NCBI GenBank assembly: GCA_017893485.1
Contig: CM030358.1
Location: forward strand, 147,820,926-147,884,925
Direction of reading: 5' to 3'
Origin: Hemerocallis citrina
Lineage: Eukaryota; Streptophyta; Magnoliopsida; Asparagales; Asphodelaceae
DNA: 64,000 nucleotides
In this document: positions 59,370 through 64,000 of the stretch, one piece after another
How positions within the stretch are numbered: the stretch's first letter is position 1
Layout of the letters: every line of letters starts with the position of its first letter
Position numbers and translations under genes: made by a program
The notes under the pieces: model-generated
Told to the model about the DNA's origin: nothing
Database searches by the model: none
The model's input: the letters and a program-made list of their open reading frames with translations, nothing else

Positions 59370-62300
59370 TTGACATTATTATTATTTTGGGTAAAAGGGA
59401 TATGAGCAACTTGCTCATTTAGTAAATGAGCAATTGATTATGTGGCATGCATGCGATTCATTGGACAATTAACCCTTTTAAAGATTGTCCAATCACATGT
59501 ATGCCACATAATCAATTGCTCATTTACTAAATGAGCAAGTTGCTCATATCCCTTTTACCTTATTATTTTTTCATACACTACACTATTATTTTTAAGTATG
59601 GTTTTTTTTTAAAGAGCCTAATATGTTTTCTTTTAAAAGCCCAACACCTTCTTTCTTAAGCCCAATCCAATAAGATTTAGGGCTTAAGTGCAATTAAATA
59701 AAGTTTGAGGGGTTATGTGCAAAAGTGGGGGACACCTAAGCATTCTACACCCTTCCACACTTCTCTCCTTCTCTCTTTTTCTTTCTTTCTGCAGACAGCC
59801 AGCAGCTGCAGCCTTTTCTTTTCCCCCTTTTTCTATATATACATGTGTATTAACTCCAATTACTACTACTACTACTCACTACTACCTTACTACTACTACA
59901 CCTCTCTCTCTCTTTCTCCTTACTGCCGACAGCAGCAGCAACTTTCTTTTCTTCTCCCTTTTTCTATATATTTACTACTACTTGCTACTACTTTAACTAC
60001 TACTACTTACTACTATTACTACTACTTTACTACTTCTTCAACAACTACTACTACCTACTACTTCTTCAACTACTACTATATATTACTACTATTACTACTT
60101 ACTGCTACTGCTAATACTACAACTTCTACTACAACTTCTACTACTACTGTTCCTACTACTTAGTTACTACTACTAATATACTACTTCAACTATTACTACT
60201 ACTGACTACAACTAATTCACTACTCCTACTCTTACTACCTACTACTCCTACTACTACTATACTACTTTACTACTACTACTTTTGATTGGAGCAAGAAGTC
60301 AAGAAGAATCAAGGTGCAAGGAGGAGAAGTAGCAACTTCAAGCTTGCAAACAATCAAAGTGGGTATTCTTCATACCTCTTGTGTTACTATTATTATTATT
60401 TTTCTTCATATATGGAATGAATGATTGATGTTTGCTAGAGATTGTAGTGAGTGTTTACTTGTGTGAATTTTATATGCATAAATATACTAGTGAATAAATA
60501 AAGATTTGTTCTTTGTGTTAAGAATGATAGTATAAGTGTAAAGATGTGATTTTGTGATGTCTTGTGCGGTAAATGTCTAATTAGTGAATTGTTTAATTAA
60601 ATTTTCATGTTTGAATGCTTAAAGTCCTTATGATTAGTAAGTTAGTATCTTGATTAGTAAATAAGCTACTAGCATTGTACTAATAATGTTAGTAAGCTTA
60701 GTTGAAATGATTAGTAAGTTAGTAAGTTAATATGTTAGTATGGTAGTGAATTAGTAGAATAGAATGCTAGAATACCATGATAGTGAGAAGTTAGAAAGTT
60801 AGAAATGTAGACTTGACCTCGTAGTAACCCAATTGCTAACCAATTGTTTATGGTTAGTAAACATACATTGTTCGTAAACTACTAATTTTGTGTTAGTAAG
60901 CTACTAACATTGTATTAGTAAGCTACTAATGAGTTAGTAAGCTTAGTTATAATGTAGTAGAAAAGATTACTCCTCGAATGCTTAAATTGATGTGATTGCA
61001 TGAAATGACACACTTGTAGTAATATGCTTAGTGGTTGTAGTTGCATGCTTAGCTAATTAGAAACTCATGATAAAGTTGAGCAGATTGTAGTAAAGAACTA
61101 TTGGTTGCATAGGAGAGATTGTAGGCATGAATACGGTGATTGATGGAATACTGTATGCTTGTGTATGCGGGTATGCATACTTGAATATTTACATATGGTA
61201 ATGTTTTGTGCACATTGAGTGCACTAGTGTGGTGCATGTTGGGCCAACCTCTTAGCATGATTGGAAGCTAAGTTGAACCCAATTAACTCTAGATGAGACT
61301 TGTTGAGATTCAACTAGGTTGGATTCACTTTGAACCTAGTTAGTGATATTTTATTGTGATATTTTATTGTAAATGTGAACAATAAGACCTTGAGTACTAA
61401 TGTTTTCACCTAGAAACCAAGTGGTGATTAATGAAGGAATTAAGCGGTGTTAGATGAAATACGGTTATGCATGGGTATGTATATAATCAATGCATACTTA
61501 TATGCGTACTTGTTGTGAAGTGTGGTGCACATTGAGTGCACTAGTTTGGTGCATGTGTAGGTCAACTCTTAGCATGATTGGAGGCTAGGTTGAACCCTAA
61601 CTAAATCAAGATGAGACTTGTTGAGTTGATGAATTGAGAAATTAAACTAGGATAATTGGTAAGGACAGACACTAGTTGGGCGTTGTACTCTCCTGTCAAG
61701 GGGACACGTGCGGCGTGGTCTCGTCTAGGACACGTGCGACGTGGTCTCGTCTATTCATTTATGGGATTTAGTGATAAGGACTGTATGGTGGAAGTTAGGG
61801 GATGGACCTTCCAAATCCACCTAAGGTTCTATATTGTTTAATGCGAACAGAGAGCAGAGCAGGGCTCTAGGACTCTTGGTGGAGCAGGTAGGACCTGCAG
61901 GATCACCTTTATGTTCGTAACAACTTTTGGGTAAAGTCTGGGAGTAGCGTAGAACCACAGGGACCGGGCGGAGTATGACCGGAGAGTGGCGTAGGACCAC
62001 AGGGTCTCGGCATACATAATGGCATAACCAATGATTCAGACTGCAGCGACGGAACTAGACCGAGCGACTGCAATCTTACCAGTCACTCGATGAATGTCAG
62101 AAACAGGAAAGAGTACAAAAGTAGGATGCATGGCGAGGGATTGAACCCTACCATCTGGAGAATACGAACTCGATTTGGGAAGTATGTAGTATGGGATGCA
62201 TTCGTTTCCAAATCAAATTTGCATTAGATTAAGAGCATGGTGTGCATATGAATTGTGCATTAGAATCTAGATCATGACATACACCGACACTTGTGTTTTG

Positions 62301-62596
62301 ACTTTCACATTTTTCTTCTGCATCAAATATTGATTGTTGAGAATTTTAGAGATTGTGGTTTTCATCCGCGTTGCGTCAGTTGTATTCAACTGATGTGCCC
62401 ACAGTTTGCTAATGCAAGATCGCTGATCGTGGAGCAGGGGACTCGAGCTGCGGAAAGCATCCAAATGAAAGATATAGTTTTCTTGCGCAATGTAAGTTTC
62501 TAATTTCTTGTAATTTTTCTGTATTGTGTACTCATTGAAGTAAAGATTCTGGGTAAGTATCACGAGCTCCCAGTGTGTGGAACTCGGGGCGCTACA
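59294..62596 (+). mobile_element. Solo LTR 3 (3.3 kb) with target duplication CTTCA
   Basis: TGTAATACCCCTAAATTCTT to GGAACTCGGGGCGCTACA, flanked by CTTCA at 59289-59293 and 62597-62601. It is closely similar to solo LTR 1 throughout. It is longer because a segment at about 61449-61650 is an internal duplicate of 61170-61300 (GTGCACATTGAGTGCACTAG block). It carries its own foldback MITE at 59389-59559 and the TAC tract at 59855-60285. Confidence 0.87.
59389..59559. mobile_element. Foldback MITE, GGGTAAAAGGGATATGAGC family, copy in solo LTR 3
   Basis: The same palindrome as 10882-11053. Here it lies after the CATTGACATTATTATT segment, whereas in solo LTR 1 it lies before that segment within the TA run. 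So the two copies are separate insertions. Confidence 0.78.
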
Positions 62597-62601
62597 CTTC
62601 A

Positions 62602-64000
62602 TCCCTCTTTATGTGTGAGGCAATTGAGATACAATTTTAGAGTTTGTGATAAACTCTAAAACTACCCCAAATCCCCAAATTAGAAAAAAAAAAAGAAAAA
62701 AAACCCAAAACTTACTCTAATCCCCTCAGCCGTCATCCCCTACCCCCAACCTTCTCTTCTTCCCATCTGCCTTCGAAACCCAAACCCAACCGCCCACAGC
62801 ACCACCCTCATCGCCACCACCACTGCCTATTGCCATCGTCGACCACCACTCCCATCACCCCTCGTCACCCTCATCCATCGACACCCGAAGTCGAACTGCA
62901 CCCATCGACACCCGAAGTCGATCTCCTGCACCTGTCGACCACTGCCTCCCTCTGCCCCGGTCAACACCGTCCCCGGTCTTCTCTTCACCGCCGCTCACCC
63001 CCATCACCTCCTTGTCGCCTCGTCAACCATCACCGCAGCTCCTCGCCGTTGTTGCTGCACTTCCCCGCACGACCACTGCAGCCCCTTCTCCAAACCACTA
63101 CACCCCCCCGACGCCAGCAATCCCGGCAGTTCTTCCCCTCTCTGCCATCATCCAATGCAGATCAACTGTGTTTGGGTAGAATCCAGATTCAAATCCAGCA
63201 GCATCGTAACAGTGTCTACGAACCCAGTAACTTCTTTCCATTCTCATTTATTTGTGATATCATCTATCGTCCCTAGATAATTATTTGATTAAGCTGTCGT
63301 CCACAAATATTGAAAGTGTGCTTCTACTTGCCTATTAGTGTACAAATCTTTATTGAATATCTTACATGCTAAGAACGATTAAGTATTACTATTGATTAAT
63401 AGGATTGAACTTTTAATTGGGCTTGTTAAACTATTTCACATCTTGAAAATCCATCAAACCAATTAATAGTTATAATTTCTAACTGAATCTGCATTGCGAG
63501 TTGGTAAATTTAATCCTTTAAAATTCTTGAAAATTCTTTATTTATGGTTAAGTTTACATCAGTTTGTTTATAAGATAAAACTACAAGGTTGTGAAAGACG
63601 ATTTCCTTTCCCTTACAAAATTTGCAATAGGAGAATAGAAGTAATTGTCTTCTCTTCTGTTTATATTCCTATTAAACAAAAAATAATGTTGACATGTTGA
63701 ATTAAGGGTCTGCTTTGAATTACTTTCTTAAATAAAATATGTGCTCTACCCTCTCTTACCAACCTATCAACCCATCAGTCTGCATAAATGCTTGCTATGC
63801 ATGTTACTAGGTATTACTGTTTGGTATGTGCCTAAAAAAATGAGTTTCCTAATGGCATTTTTATAATAAAATTATATTTTGGAAAATTAATATTCTGGGA
63901 AAGTTAGACAAAAGGGTCTTTTTGAATATTCCAAGACTCCTTTCTAGTTATAGTATAGATAATACTAAGTAAGGGCTAACAGACTAAGCTGCTAAACATA
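62602..64000. other. Right-edge region, no confident gene
   Basis: A cytosine-rich stretch (62705-63200) is open for 148 codons on the plus strand (62830-63276; Ser, Pro, His and Thr-rich, with CATCGACACCCGAAGTCGA twice). I recognise no domain in it. It may be the 5' exon or leader of a retro-element or an untranslated region. The remainder is AT-rich with no feature I can support. The missing NUA N-terminal exons are not here. Confidence 0.4.

Overview
The window is nuclear DNA from a flowering plant, most likely one with a large, repeat-rich genome. The evidence is spliced genes with GT-AG introns, LTR retrotransposons, Helitrons, MITEs and a tRNA-related SINE fragment, plus plastid and mitochondrial DNA inserted at the left end. 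I cannot name the species. There are no bacterial, viral or CRISPR features.

Layout: (1) 1-2700 holds decayed organelle DNA. It is a plastid rbcL copy with its downstream spacer, then a mitochondrial rps4 copy on the minus strand. In-frame stops of the CGA-to-TGA type fit methyl-CpG decay in the nucleus. (2) 2940-3605 (+) carries the last exons of a plant gene I do not recognise. (3) 5585-58506 (-) is one very large gene, the homologue of the plant Tpr/Mlp nuclear-basket protein NUCLEAR PORE ANCHOR (NUA). I could place 40 exons. Every junction keeps the reading frame and the joined 5,224 nt encode about 1,740 residues ending in a stop codon. The first roughly 350 residues lie beyond the right edge. 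The gene and its left neighbour are convergent.

The coding DNA is only about a tenth of the 53 kb span; the rest is introns loaded with mobile DNA. The 10-kb intron at 7884-17890 holds a hAT-like element with an 8-bp target duplication. Inside it is an array of three LTRs separated by two tiny internal domains, and inside those are a 3.1-kb solo LTR, two Helitrons and several foldback MITEs. The intron at 23337-29168 holds an intact-ended Copia-like element reduced to gag and protease. The intron at 30324-37041 is full of MITEs and one Helitron. The intron at 49784-56565 has a miniature LTR element split by a solo LTR, which is itself split by a GC-rich MITE. A third solo LTR lies at 59294-62596, to the right of the first visible exon.

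I found no new biochemical system. What stands out is how an intact nucleoporin gene keeps its frame across such heavily invaded introns, and a readable nested insertion history with perfect target-site duplications at many levels.
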